The notes beneath the pieces are model-generated. The model was given only the letters and a program-made list of their open reading frames with translations. It was not told where the DNA came from and ran no database searches. The position numbers were made by a program, and so were the translations under genes. Positions 43,595 to 52,872 of a stretch of DNA of 64,000 nt are shown piece after piece (the stretch's first letter is position 1; each line of letters opens with the position of its first letter). Origin of the DNA: a methanogenic archaeon (lineage in GTDB: Archaea; Thermoplasmatota; Thermoplasmata; Methanomassiliicoccales; Methanomethylophilaceae); contig CACWTF010000002.1 in the NCBI GenBank assembly GCA_902763685.1, positions 1 through 64,000 on the forward strand, read 5' to 3'.

Positions 43595-46500
43595 ATGGAA
43601 CGCTATTCGAAATCGATTTACGGAGATTCGAGAATGCGCACATTTGGAAAGAAACAGACCAGTCCTGCCGATTCTGAGGGCAGGGCATCCTCTCCCGCGG
43701 AAAAATCCGCAGGACAGGACAGTTGGTTCAGAAAGAACTGGTGTGTGCTGACCCTTATCGCAATCGTCGTCGTCGCTTTCCTGCTGAGATTCTGTTTCGT
43801 ATACGGCATCTCCGCAGGCGACAACTACGCACTGTCGGGCGGGAGCAGCGCTGCCAGTCACCGTCGTATAATCGCTGAAATCCTCTGGGGAACCTACAAC
43901 CCCGGCAACGAGGCCGCCCTCAACTACCCCTACGGTGCTGAGAGCATATACGGCCCCCTGTTCGATTACTGCTGTGCTGCCTGGGCCAAGCTGTTCTCGG
44001 CATTCGGCATGAGTTACGACGCTTCCGCAGGCGCAGCACTCGCTTGGAACCCCCCGATCTTCGGTGCCCTCACATGCATCCCCGTATTCATGCTGGCCAC
44101 CAAGATCTTCAAGGGCGACAAGGTCATCGGGCTCACCGCAGCAGGATTCTACTGCCTGTTCCCCGCCCTGATCATGACCTCCCCCTTCTCCTACGGAACC
44201 GAGCTCCCCTTCCTCTGCTTCCTCGTCGCAGGACTCACCTACTTCGTCGTATCCGCATTCAGTGCGGTCGATGAGCTGGGAGTCACCGGAATCAAAGAGG
44301 TCTTCACCACCAAGGCCGTCCTCATGTGGGTCCTTCTCGCAGCACTCTTCATGGTGTTCATCGTACTCACCTGGACCGGATTCTGGGCCATCATGATGGT
44401 TTCCGCTGTCATGCTGTTCTTCGCACTCCTGTTCGCCCGCCTCGCCGGCAGGCCCTTCGGTGCGGTGGTCGGTGTCGCCAGTGCGGTTCTTCTCGCGGGA
44501 GTAGTGGCGGGCGCATGCTATTACATCCCCTACGGAATGTGGGACAGTGTATTCTCCGGAGGATGCCTCGTCGGTGTACTCGCAGTCGCCTACAGCATCC
44601 TGTTCCTCGCTCTTGAGAAGAAGCCCTGGGTACTCTCCATCCCCCTGACCTGCGTCGTCATCCTGGCGGTCGCGGTCGTCCTCTACTTCGTCGCACCCGA
44701 GCTCTCCGATGCGGCCCTCAGCGGAAACGATGTCTACGTCGGTTCCCTCATGAGTTCCCTCGCAGCCGAGACCAGCCGTACCAGCATCTCCGCTATGGCC
44801 TCCTACTACGGATGGCTCACCCTCTGGTTCCCCCTGCTCCTCGGATTCTGGATGTTCTACAAGTACCGTGAGAACATCAGGAGCAACACCTACACCTTCA
44901 CCATGCTCTGGCTCCTCGCATGCTACTGCGTCGGATGGTACAACTCCGAGTACGCGATCGTCGCAGGTGCCGGATTCGCCGTGGGTTCCGCGGCACTCAT
45001 CGTCATGGTCTTCAGGGCTGTTGACCTCAAATCCTACTTCCGTTCCCTCAGGGGCAACGGAGCGAAGGCAGGTGCCAAGAAGGCACTCAACTTCTTCCCC
45101 CTCGTGACCGTCCTCGTGGCGGTCCTCCTCGTGGCCGTCCCCACCGCTGTATACGCAGCAGACGCGGCCACCCCCTCCAACGACGACGGTGACGGATACT
45201 TCGGCGGCATGGGTTACACCATCAACACCAGCGACTCCAGCCTCGTCAACTCCGCATGGGCGCATTCGAACGATTACGCAACCAACGACAAGACCCTCCT
45301 CGCCTGGTACGGTTACTCCGATTCCGCCAGCTCCGCAGGAGGATTCTCCACTGTCACCAGTTCCATCGGAGGCGGAACCTCTGCCATGGCATCCGTGTTC
45401 TACGCTACCAACGGTTCCGAGGCCATCGCCTCCTTGCTCATCCGTCTGATCGAGAGCAACCCCTCCGCATACAAGACTCAGATGACCGGTGCCGGCCTGA
45501 GCGACGAGGATGCCGATGCGTTCATCGGAATCCTCAATTCCGAGAGCAAGGCCCGTGCATACATGGCCGAGAACCCCGACAAATTCGTCGGATACAACGC
45601 CTCTCCCGCATCCGAGAGCCTGCCCTACATCGTCGGATCCAAGTTCCTCGAGTCCAAACTCGGCGAGAGCAAGATCTCCGAGATGTACGAGGCTGTCTGT
45701 GCCGCAAGCGGCAAGAGCATCAACTACATCGAGGTCGACGCGGGAATGATCCCCCTCTACTACGGTGACGGAAGCTACGCAAGCTCCGCAGCCTACTTCG
45801 GTGACTACAAGCTCGATAAGTACAATGCCCCTTCCAAGTTCTTCAACGTATCCAGCACCACCGAGTACTACTATCAGTACGGATACTACGACAGGATGTA
45901 CTACGATTACACCGACGATATGTACGACACCTTCTTCTGGAACGCTGTCATGGGAGTCACCCCCGAGACCTACGGCCTCAGCAGCGGCATCAACCTCCTG
46001 TCCTCCCTCGCATCCTCCGACGGTTCCGTCGTGGCAACCCCCGGAGCCGGAATGGGACACTTCAAGGTCGTATATTGGCACCTCAACTACAAAGCGAGCG
46101 AGAACGCCAGCTGGGTCGATATGGATGCAACTGCAGCCTTCGCCAAACTGAAGGACGAGGGCGGTTACGTCAACTTCCTCTCCTCCGTCGTCGTACTCGA
46201 GTACGTCTCCGGATCCGCCGCAACCACTGTCTCCGTAACCTCTGGCAGCGAGAAGGTAGCCAACGTCAAGGTGGCTGTCTTCGAGAAGTACGAGGTCTCC
46301 GACGCGGTATCCTACGTACAGCGCAGCACCGCATATACCGACGAGAACGGTGAATGCGACATCGTGCTCCCCGCCTCCGACTACCTCATCAGGTACTATG
46401 TCGGTTCCGAGCACCTCAGGGACGGAACCCTCGTAGTGACCCAGAGTTCCTATTCCGCCGTGGATCTGGCAGCCGTCAGCATCGCAGGAAGCCTCGTGAA

Positions 46501-49324
46501 CTCCGACGGAAAGGCGATCGAGAACTCCAACTGCACCATATCCTTCACCGACAGTTCCGGAAAGGTCAAGCAGACCGTATCCGTCGGAACCGACGGTACC
46601 TTCACCGGCGTCTCGCTGGTCCCCGATAAGTACACCGTCACCGTGTACTCCGCCGACGGAGCCTCCGTCAGCAGCGAGAGCCTGTATGCGGTTTCTACTG
46701 CCACCGATGTGAGGATCAGTGCCACCACCGGATCCATCAAGGTGTCCTTCGTCGACATGTTCGGAAACACCGCGGACAACGCGAACATCACCATCACCGA
46801 TGCGACCGGTAAGAAAGTCGAGTACACCGCAGCCCAGCTCACCACCCTCGAGGGAGTCATCCCCGTCGTTGCTGGAACATACACGGTCGACGTCTCCGCA
46901 GCTGACCTTGTCTCCACCGGGGCCAAGACCGTCACCGTCAGTTCCGGAAGCTCCAGCACCCAGAACGCCGAGCTCACCGTGTACGCAGCCACCACCAAGG
47001 GTGCGGCAGGCGACTTCGTAATGGGCATCGGATATCTCGGATTCCTCGGAGATCACAACTCCGTGCCCGCTCTGGCAGCCGACAAGCTCACCGTTTACAA
47101 CGACTCCACCGGGGCCAAGACCGTATCTGGAACCGTCAAGAACAACGGAAGCGGAACCTCTGCCACCGTCGTGTTCATCAACGGAACCTCCACCTACGTG
47201 TTCAGCACCGGATCCGACGGATCCTTCAGTGCCAAGCTGCCCAGCGGAAACTACGACCTCTACGTCTACAACAGTGCTGGACGCGTATACTATGAGAAGG
47301 GCATCGATGCCTCCGCAGATGTCAGCGACAAGGCAATCGCACTTGGCGAAGGACGCACCGTGACCTTCACCGTCAACTACACCACTCTGATGTCTCCCAG
47401 CACCAGGGGAATCGCATATGTCCCCATTACGCTGAAGGTGACCGTTGAGGATAAGGACTACACAATGTACCCCATCACCGGTACCGACGGTATCGTGAAG
47501 GTCTATGTACCCAGCGGTGCGAAGATCTCCTACAGTATCGCCGAAGTATCCAGCGATATGTCCGCAAAGTTCAACTGGACCAAGCCCTGGACCAACGGAA
47601 CCGACACCGAGCCTGTGACCGTCACCGCTGCTACCAGCGTAAACCTCAAGTTCGAAGGAAAGGAGACCACCGACAAGCCTTATATGGAAGCCGTCTCCGC
47701 ACCTACCTTCAAGAACAGTGACGGAACCGATCTTCCCGATGCAGTTTACCACTTCGACGCTTACGCAAGTGCCGGACAGGACTTCTACATGAAGGTGGAA
47801 AGCGGTTCGCCCACCTTCTACAGCGACAAGGAGTGCAACACCAGCATCACAACGGTCCTTGCAGGCCGTTACACCGTCTCCGTCGAGAGCGGCAACGCCT
47901 TCGTGGATTCCGTTACCGTGAACATCTACCCCACCACAACCGAGGTGAAGTTCGCAGCCATCAACGCTGCCAAGATCACCTTCAGCACCGCAGCTGCCAA
48001 CAGCGTCGAGGTCGTATGCCTTTCCATCAACGATACCGAGGGTACGACCCACAGCGACAATGAGACGACCTCCGGCATCACTACCTACACTTACTACGTG
48101 CAGAAGGATGCCGCCTACTCCTACTACTTCGTCGTCACCAACGGAACCAAGATCGCATACACTGATGTGTACACCGGCAGTGCGGACATCACCGATGCCA
48201 TCGAGCCTGTCGAAAAGAAGACCCTCAAGGGTTACGTCGGTTCCTCCATCGACGGAGATATCCTCGTGACCTTCGACACCTCCAAGAAGGCACTCGTTAA
48301 GGTCAGCGGAGGAGAATACTCCGTGGACCTGCCTGTGGGCGAAGCAAGCGTGAGTGTCAGTTCGATGATCCTCAACGCAAGCAAGGACAATGCCAACCAC
48401 ACCTACTCGGTCACCGATGCGGAACTCCTCTCGGCGGCCATCGACGTGGATGCCGACAAGACCCAGAACTTCGCTGTGAAGACCACCGAGTCCGCAGCAG
48501 GTTCCTACAGCATCACCACCGCATCCATGGATTGCGATGCAGGTACCGGAACCGCCACCGTGAAGATCACTGGCGGAGACGGAACCTATTTCGTCAACGG
48601 AGGCAACGGATTCACCCTTGACAAGACATACTCCATCACCCTCAACGGTGCGGATGGAAACGTCGATGTCAGTGGATTCTTCAACGGTGCATCGGTCGGT
48701 GCCGGAAACTCCGGTATGACCCTTGTCATCACTAAGCTGGGAAGCAGCGACTCGACCACTCTCGTGATCCCTGCCGAGTACTACATCAACGGAGCCACCG
48801 GGGAACTTACCGTAGCCACCGCAGGTGATGGAGAAGCAAAGGATTCCAGGAACGGATTCGGTTACAAGTACGTCCTTGCGTTCGACAACAAGAACTCCGC
48901 TGCGGTCAAGATCGTGTTCGATAAGGCTCAGACCATTTCCGAATCCGGGCTTGACGAAGACAAATGGATCCTCGCATTCGTCGACGAGAGCGGATACCTC
49001 GTGGATGCTGACGAATACTACGTCAACGGACTCACCACCACTAACCTGTATGCGATGCTCATCAACAAGACCGGCGACGGCAGCGAAGTACCCGGTCTTT
49101 CCATTAACTTCGATGCCGGTTCCGGTGACGAAGAAGTGCAGGTCTCCGGACCCCAGTCCGGTTCCGTATCCGTTGATTCCTCTTCCGCATCCGGAAGCGG
49201 AATCGACAACAGCGAATCCACTCTCCCCATGGGATTCTGGATCCTGCTGGTCTTCGCAGTGCTTCTCCTCCTCATCAGTGTATGGGGCGGAATGAAGAGG
49301 GGGGTGTTCTCACGCAGAAACTGA
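43595..49324 (+). CDS. AglB/STT3-like membrane protein with giant extracellular C-terminal region
   Basis: 1909 residues. Residues 1-45 are cytoplasmic; about 47-520 hold some 12-13 membrane helices arranged like the oligosaccharyltransferase AglB/STT3. The first external loop has GDNYAL (Asp76), HRRI and NYPYGAESIYGPLFD, and another loop has SSLAAE (Glu391) resembling the external-loop-5 Glu motif. The WWDYG catalytic motif is replaced by AWYGYS near 570-575, and the usual second acidic residue before NYP is Asn102. From about 525 the protein is extracellular, with Ig-like and carboxypeptidase-regulatory-like repeats (for example TDENGECDIVLPASDY), over 15 N-glycosylation sequons, and ends with one more helix (LPMGFWILLVFAVLLLLISV) and a basic tail. 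Related to archaeal AglB, but activity is open; it may be a modified transferase or a surface structural protein. Confidence 0.8.
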   Translation: MERYSKSIYGDSRMRTFGKKQTSPADSEGRASSPAEKSAGQDSWFRKNWCVLTLIAIVVVAFLLRFCFVYGISAGDNYALSGGSSAASHRRIIAEILWGTYNPGNEAALNYPYGAESIYGPLFDYCCAAWAKLFSAFGMSYDASAGAALAWNPPIFGALTCIPVFMLATKIFKGDKVIGLTAAGFYCLFPALIMTSPFSYGTELPFLCFLVAGLTYFVVSAFSAVDELGVTGIKEVFTTKAVLMWVLLAALFMVFIVLTWTGFWAIMMVSAVMLFFALLFARLAGRPFGAVVGVASAVLLAGVVAGACYYIPYGMWDSVFSGGCLVGVLAVAYSILFLALEKKPWVLSIPLTCVVILAVAVVLYFVAPELSDAALSGNDVYVGSLMSSLAAETSRTSISAMASYYGWLTLWFPLLLGFWMFYKYRENIRSNTYTFTMLWLLACYCVGWYNSEYAIVAGAGFAVGSAALIVMVFRAVDLKSYFRSLRGNGAKAGAKKALNFFPLVTVLVAVLLVAVPTAVYAADAATPSNDDGDGYFGGMGYTINTSDSSLVNSAWAHSNDYATNDKTLLAWYGYSDSASSAGGFSTVTSSIGGGTSAMASVFYATNGSEAIASLLIRLIESNPSAYKTQMTGAGLSDEDADAFIGILNSESKARAYMAENPDKFVGYNASPASESLPYIVGSKFLESKLGESKISEMYEAVCAASGKSINYIEVDAGMIPLYYGDGSYASSAAYFGDYKLDKYNAPSKFFNVSSTTEYYYQYGYYDRMYYDYTDDMYDTFFWNAVMGVTPETYGLSSGINLLSSLASSDGSVVATPGAGMGHFKVVYWHLNYKASENASWVDMDATAAFAKLKDEGGYVNFLSSVVVLEYVSGSAATTVSVTSGSEKVANVKVAVFEKYEVSDAVSYVQRSTAYTDENGECDIVLPASDYLIRYYVGSEHLRDGTLVVTQSSYSAVDLAAVSIAGSLVNSDGKAIENSNCTISFTDSSGKVKQTVSVGTDGTFTGVSLVPDKYTVTVYSADGASVSSESLYAVSTATDVRISATTGSIKVSFVDMFGNTADNANITITDATGKKVEYTAAQLTTLEGVIPVVAGTYTVDVSAADLVSTGAKTVTVSSGSSSTQNAELTVYAATTKGAAGDFVMGIGYLGFLGDHNSVPALAADKLTVYNDSTGAKTVSGTVKNNGSGTSATVVFINGTSTYVFSTGSDGSFSAKLPSGNYDLYVYNSAGRVYYEKGIDASADVSDKAIALGEGRTVTFTVNYTTLMSPSTRGIAYVPITLKVTVEDKDYTMYPITGTDGIVKVYVPSGAKISYSIAEVSSDMSAKFNWTKPWTNGTDTEPVTVTAATSVNLKFEGKETTDKPYMEAVSAPTFKNSDGTDLPDAVYHFDAYASAGQDFYMKVESGSPTFYSDKECNTSITTVLAGRYTVSVESGNAFVDSVTVNIYPTTTEVKFAAINAAKITFSTAAANSVEVVCLSINDTEGTTHSDNETTSGITTYTYYVQKDAAYSYYFVVTNGTKIAYTDVYTGSADITDAIEPVEKKTLKGYVGSSIDGDILVTFDTSKKALVKVSGGEYSVDLPVGEASVSVSSMILNASKDNANHTYSVTDAELLSAAIDVDADKTQNFAVKTTESAAGSYSITTASMDCDAGTGTATVKITGGDGTYFVNGGNGFTLDKTYSITLNGADGNVDVSGFFNGASVGAGNSGMTLVITKLGSSDSTTLVIPAEYYINGATGELTVATAGDGEAKDSRNGFGYKYVLAFDNKNSAAVKIVFDKAQTISESGLDEDKWILAFVDESGYLVDADEYYVNGLTTTNLYAMLINKTGDGSEVPGLSINFDAGSGDEEVQVSGPQSGSVSVDSSSASGSGIDNSESTLPMGFWILLVFAVLLLLISVWGGMKRGVFSRRN

Positions 49325-50100
49325 ACGTATCCATACTGGCAGTCGCGATCATGCTGACTGCAGGTATCGCCGGAGCACTTGTCATGAGCGACGATTCCTC
49401 CGCCGCAAGCGGTACCGGAAGCGGTGTCGTGACCTTCGACTCCTACTACATCGCCACAGAGAAAACGACCGATGCGCACATCGTCTTCACCGACAGTGCG
49501 GCATACTCCGAGATCACCTGGTCCGCCAAGCTCACCAATTCCTCGGGCTCCACCCAGTCTGGTGCCCTCAGCAAGACCTCCGGATCCGCCGCTGAAGAGA
49601 CCATCACAGTCACCGCACCCAAGGTCGCCGGTAACTATACCCTCACCGTGACCTTCAAGGAGAAGGTGGATTCCGATAGCTACGAGTACACCGCGAAAGC
49701 AGTGCTCCACGTGGGTAACCCCATCACGCTGTCCGTCACCCTCAAGGTGCCTAGCAGTGCAGGTGTAGGATTCAGCAACAACGTCTACTTCTACGTCGAC
49801 GGTGTGAAGTGCGACGACAGCGAACAGATGCTCACCATCAACCCCGGAGAGACCAAGACTGTCCAGTACAAGTACTACAACCACAACCTCTCCTCCGGAA
49901 AGCACACCTACTACGTGGCAGCCGGAGAGAACGTCGACGTCACCGGACTCGATGCGAAGCAGACCTTCTACTATGAGCAGAGCACCCAGGATTACCTCCT
50001 GTGGATCGCCGGAATCATAGTGGTCCTGATGATCCTCTTCGCTGTATGGGTGTTCCGCAAGCCTGTGAAGAACTACGGAAAGCCCAAGGCAAGGCGTTAA
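49282..50100 (+). CDS. Surface protein with CARDB-like domain and C-terminal membrane helix
   Basis: 272 residues starting at ATG 49282, inside the preceding gene (43-base overlap in another frame); no other ATG, GTG or TTG precedes the signal peptide. Residues about 14-35 (LNVSILAVAIMLTAGIAGALV) are the signal peptide, followed by MSDDSSAASG. The ectodomain is beta-rich; VKCDDSEQMLTINPGETKTVQYKYYNHNLSSGKHTYYVAAG near 175-215 looks like a CARDB adhesion-type domain. NSS, NYT and NLS sequons are present. Near 240 there is a membrane helix (LLWIAGIIVVLMILFAVWVF) and the tail KPVKNYGKPKARR is strongly basic. The overlap suggests coupled translation and a shared surface role. Confidence 0.75.
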   Translation: MGRNEEGGVLTQKLNVSILAVAIMLTAGIAGALVMSDDSSAASGTGSGVVTFDSYYIATEKTTDAHIVFTDSAAYSEITWSAKLTNSSGSTQSGALSKTSGSAAEETITVTAPKVAGNYTLTVTFKEKVDSDSYEYTAKAVLHVGNPITLSVTLKVPSSAGVGFSNNVYFYVDGVKCDDSEQMLTINPGETKTVQYKYYNHNLSSGKHTYYVAAGENVDVTGLDAKQTFYYEQSTQDYLLWIAGIIVVLMILFAVWVFRKPVKNYGKPKARR

Positions 50101-50110
50101 AACTTTAACC

Positions 50111-50126
50111 GGGGGCGCAAGCCCCC
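50111..50126. terminator. Stem-loop between the CARDB-like gene and the translin operon
   Basis: GGGGGC/GCCCCC with loop GCAA, followed on the plus strand by AAAATTATTAATTTT. It sits between convergent stops at 50100 and 50146 and can act in both directions. Confidence 0.65.
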
Positions 50127-50145
50127 AAAATTATTAATTTTCGGT

Positions 50146-50730
50146 TCACTGAACCTTCGACATTATCTTCGCGGTGGCGAGATCCGCTCTGGACCTCTCC
50201 ATTATCCCGCGGGCGATATCCTGTTTCCTCCTGAGAGGGGCCACGGAATCCTTGATGTCGAAGGTCATCAGTGCGTCGCAGAGTTCGTCCATGGTGGCGA
50301 ACAGTTCCTCCGCACGGTTAAGGTCGTCATTGACGAGGGCGGTCAGCATGTCCCTCCTGAGCTCGCCTATGCAGTCCGCCAGGCCCATGGCCCATGCGAC
50401 GGGTGTGATCTCCAGGTCCGCATAGGAAGGGAGTTCCCTGCCCTGAAGCGAATAATCGTAGAGGACGGTCTCGGCGAATTCCATCATGGCACTGCCGACA
50501 TCGGCCCCGAAGACCAGGCGGGGATAGCCCGCCAAGGCCTCTACGAGGCCCGCTATGTCACTCGAGATGCTGTCGATGAGCTCTGGGTCCCTTTGGCCCA
50601 GATGAAGGCCGTGGATGGCCTTCTTGGTCTTCCTGACGATCTTGCGGGATTCCTCGAAGGCGAGGTCGCTCGCGCGTTCCTCGTCGGACAGAACGTGTTC
50701 CACTTCGGAGATGAGCTCCATTAACTGCAT
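50146..50730 (-). CDS. Translin family protein
   Basis: 194 residues, all-helical. Matches the translin/TRAX family: SRKIVRKTKKAIHGLH near 28-43, the acidic helix SAMMEFAETVLYDYSL near 80-95, AWAMGLADCIGELRRDMLTAL near 112-132 and the C-terminal LRRKQDIARGIMERSRADL. In eukaryotes translin-TRAX (C3PO) is an endoribonuclease acting in RNA interference and tRNA processing; archaeal members form octamers and can cut RNA (family knowledge). Acidic residues in MEFAE could be catalytic. Last gene of the hypB-purD-truA-translin operon, 21 bases after truA, whose product is also a tRNA enzyme. Confidence 0.85.
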   Translation of the reverse strand: MQLMELISEVEHVLSDEERASDLAFEESRKIVRKTKKAIHGLHLGQRDPELIDSISSDIAGLVEALAGYPRLVFGADVGSAMMEFAETVLYDYSLQGRELPSYADLEITPVAWAMGLADCIGELRRDMLTALVNDDLNRAEELFATMDELCDALMTFDIKDSVAPLRRKQDIARGIMERSRADLATAKIMSKVQ

Positions 50731-50751
50731 GACGGGGATATGGAGGTACGG

Positions 50752-51540
50752 TTACAAGGATGTATGGAAGAGGGTCCTGACCGTATCATGGTAGAGGTCC
50801 TGCCTGATCCTCTTCTCGAAGGGACAGAAATCGGGTTTCCAGAATTCGAGGTCTGGGTATGTGACGTCGAGGAGCGTGAGACCCTCGGGTTTGGCGATGC
50901 CGAAGGTACCGTCCTCCCCTGCCAGCTTGGCCTTCACGTCGTCCAGCGAGGACATGCCCTTGCCGACCTGGATGATGGCGGCCATGATCCTCCTGATCAT
51001 GTTCCACAGGAAGTAGTCCGCCCTGAAGTCGGTGATGATGAGGCCGTTCTGATACGTGACCTTCACGTAGTCTATGGCCATCACGGTGGATTTGCCGGTC
51101 TCGTTCTTGGCGAAGCGTTTGAAATCGTGGTGCCCCTCGAAGAGCTTGGCCGCTTCGCAGAACTTCTCAAAATCGATGCGGTGCTCGGGCACGATGTAGC
51201 GGTAGAACCTCTTCTCCGCCATGCGGGGATTGAACGTCTCGCTGACCTCCGTTACCGCGGTGTAATAGACCCCGTGGGAGATGGAGTTCAGTGCCCTCAG
51301 CAAAAGACCCAGGTCCTTGAATTCCGTGTAGAAAGTGACTACGTTCCCCAGGGCACTGACACCCGCATCGGTACGGCTCGCGAACTTCAGGTCTATCCTG
51401 TCCGGGAGGACGTGGTCCACCAGCAGCAGGTTGGACAGGATCTCCCCTGCGACGGTGCGGAGATTGGATTCCGCGGGCTGTATCTGGGAGCCGTTGAACT
51501 CGTCCCCCAGATAGGCTATCTTGACGGCGACGCGTCTCAT
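50752..51540 (-). CDS. truA: tRNA pseudouridine(38-40) synthase TruA
   Basis: 262 residues from the ATG at 51540, which overlaps the purD stop (TCAT on the plus strand). TruA isomerises uridines 38-40 in the anticodon arm. The catalytic Asp is in FASRTDAGVSALGNVVTF near 55, KRFYRYIV near 110 and YFLWNMIRRIMAAIIQVGKG near 185-205 complete the family signature. N-terminal KIAYLGDEFNGSQIQP corresponds to the usual YDGTxFxGxQ motif. Normal archaeal length. Confidence 0.93.
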   Translation of the reverse strand: MRRVAVKIAYLGDEFNGSQIQPAESNLRTVAGEILSNLLLVDHVLPDRIDLKFASRTDAGVSALGNVVTFYTEFKDLGLLLRALNSISHGVYYTAVTEVSETFNPRMAEKRFYRYIVPEHRIDFEKFCEAAKLFEGHHDFKRFAKNETGKSTVMAIDYVKVTYQNGLIITDFRADYFLWNMIRRIMAAIIQVGKGMSSLDDVKAKLAGEDGTFGIAKPEGLTLLDVTYPDLEFWKPDFCPFEKRIRQDLYHDTVRTLFHTSL

Positions 51541-52859
51541 TGCCCACGGATCTGCTTCATGTGGTCGATCCTTTTCTGGATGAGGGGTGCGGTACCGATG
51601 TCGTGACGGACATAGATCGCATCGCACTTGATGTAGGTGAGACCCTTCTCGCAGTGCTGTTCCGCTTCCTCGATGGTATCTCCGATACCGACCACTCCGA
51701 TGGAACGGGAGGTGCCGGTGATGAGCTTGTTCTCCTTCAGGTCGACGGATCCGTAGTATGCGATGGCACCGGAGTTCTCGATGCTCTCGGTGTCGATGGA
51801 GATGGTGTGTCCGGGCTCGGATTTGACCCCGTATCCCCTGGGGACGACGTACTTGCAGACGGTCGCCTTGTTGGAGAACTTGACCTCGTCCTTCATCTTG
51901 CCTCCCGCTTCCCACTTGATGATCTCGCTGAAGCTGGATACGAGGGCGGTGAGGACGTTCATGGCCTCCGGGTCGCCGAACCTGGCGTTGATCTCGATGA
52001 TCTTGGGTCCGTCCTTGGTGAGCATGAACTGTCCGTACATGGTACCGCGGTAGGGGCACCCCTCCTTGGCAAGGGCCTTGATGATATCCTTGACGATGGC
52101 AAGGGCCTTCTCCCTGTCCTCTTCGGTGACGAAGGGGAGCAGGTGGTTCGAATCGCTGTAGGAACCCATACCTCCGGTGTTGGGTCCGGTATCTCCCTCG
52201 TATGCCCTCTTGTGGTCCTGTACCAGGGGCATGGGGATGATGTCCTCTCCGTTGGTGAAGACCATCTGGGTGAATTCCTCTCCCTCGGCCTTCTCCTCGA
52301 TGATGACCTTTCCTCCGCCGACATGTCCCTCGAAGATCTCGTTGATGTACTCGATGGTGTCGTCGAGGTTCTGGAGCTGGTCTCCCTGGACCTTGACTCC
52401 CTTTCCGCCAGTGAGTCCGACGGGTTTGACCGCGACCTGGTAGTCGACCTTCTTGACGAAGTCGATGGCCTCGGCGGCGGTGTCGAAGCTGTTGTACCTC
52501 AGGTTTCCGTCGATCCCGTACTTGGTCACGAGTTCCCTCATGAAGCTCTTGCTGGTCTCGATCCTTGCCGCCGCTGCGGTGGGGGACGCGCATTTGACTC
52601 CGATGTCCTGGAGGGCATCCACGACACCTGCCGAGAGGGGGGCCTCGGGGCCCACGAATCCGTACTCGATGAAGTTGTCGATGGCGAAATCGCAGATCTT
52701 GTCGAGATCGTCCTCGTTGCAGATCAGGACCTTGGCCGCCCTGGCCTGGATCCCGGGGTTGACGTTCTTCATCACTGCGTAGATCTCGGCGCCGGAACGG
52801 GCGAGGGCCTCCACGGCTGCGTGTTCCCTGGCTCCTCCGCCTATTGTAAGTACCTTCAT
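51537..52859 (-). CDS. purD: Phosphoribosylamine--glycine ligase
   Basis: 440 residues from ATG 52859 (MKVLTIGGGAREHA); the frame extends further upstream but only over the intergenic space and the end of hypB. PurD couples phosphoribosylamine to glycine, an early step of purine synthesis, with an ATP-grasp fold. Visible: GGGAREHA, GPEAPLSAGVVD, KSFMREL, VAVKPVGLTGGKGVKV, EEKAEGEEFTQM, DHKRAYEGDTGPNTGGMGSYSD and the metal site EINARFGDPEAM. Second gene of the hypB-led operon, 13 bases after hypB. Confidence 0.96.
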   Translation of the reverse strand: MKVLTIGGGAREHAAVEALARSGAEIYAVMKNVNPGIQARAAKVLICNEDDLDKICDFAIDNFIEYGFVGPEAPLSAGVVDALQDIGVKCASPTAAAARIETSKSFMRELVTKYGIDGNLRYNSFDTAAEAIDFVKKVDYQVAVKPVGLTGGKGVKVQGDQLQNLDDTIEYINEIFEGHVGGGKVIIEEKAEGEEFTQMVFTNGEDIIPMPLVQDHKRAYEGDTGPNTGGMGSYSDSNHLLPFVTEEDREKALAIVKDIIKALAKEGCPYRGTMYGQFMLTKDGPKIIEINARFGDPEAMNVLTALVSSFSEIIKWEAGGKMKDEVKFSNKATVCKYVVPRGYGVKSEPGHTISIDTESIENSGAIAYYGSVDLKENKLITGTSRSIGVVGIGDTIEEAEQHCEKGLTYIKCDAIYVRHDIGTAPLIQKRIDHMKQIRGQ

Positions 52860-52872
52860 TATGAATCCTCCT

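Noticed and set aside
43568-48400. 1610-codon minus-strand frame opposite the AglB-like gene
   Set aside because: Product consists of repetitive Gly/Asp/Val/Glu text without motifs; the plus-strand frame has membrane helices, signal-like features and a proper promoter.
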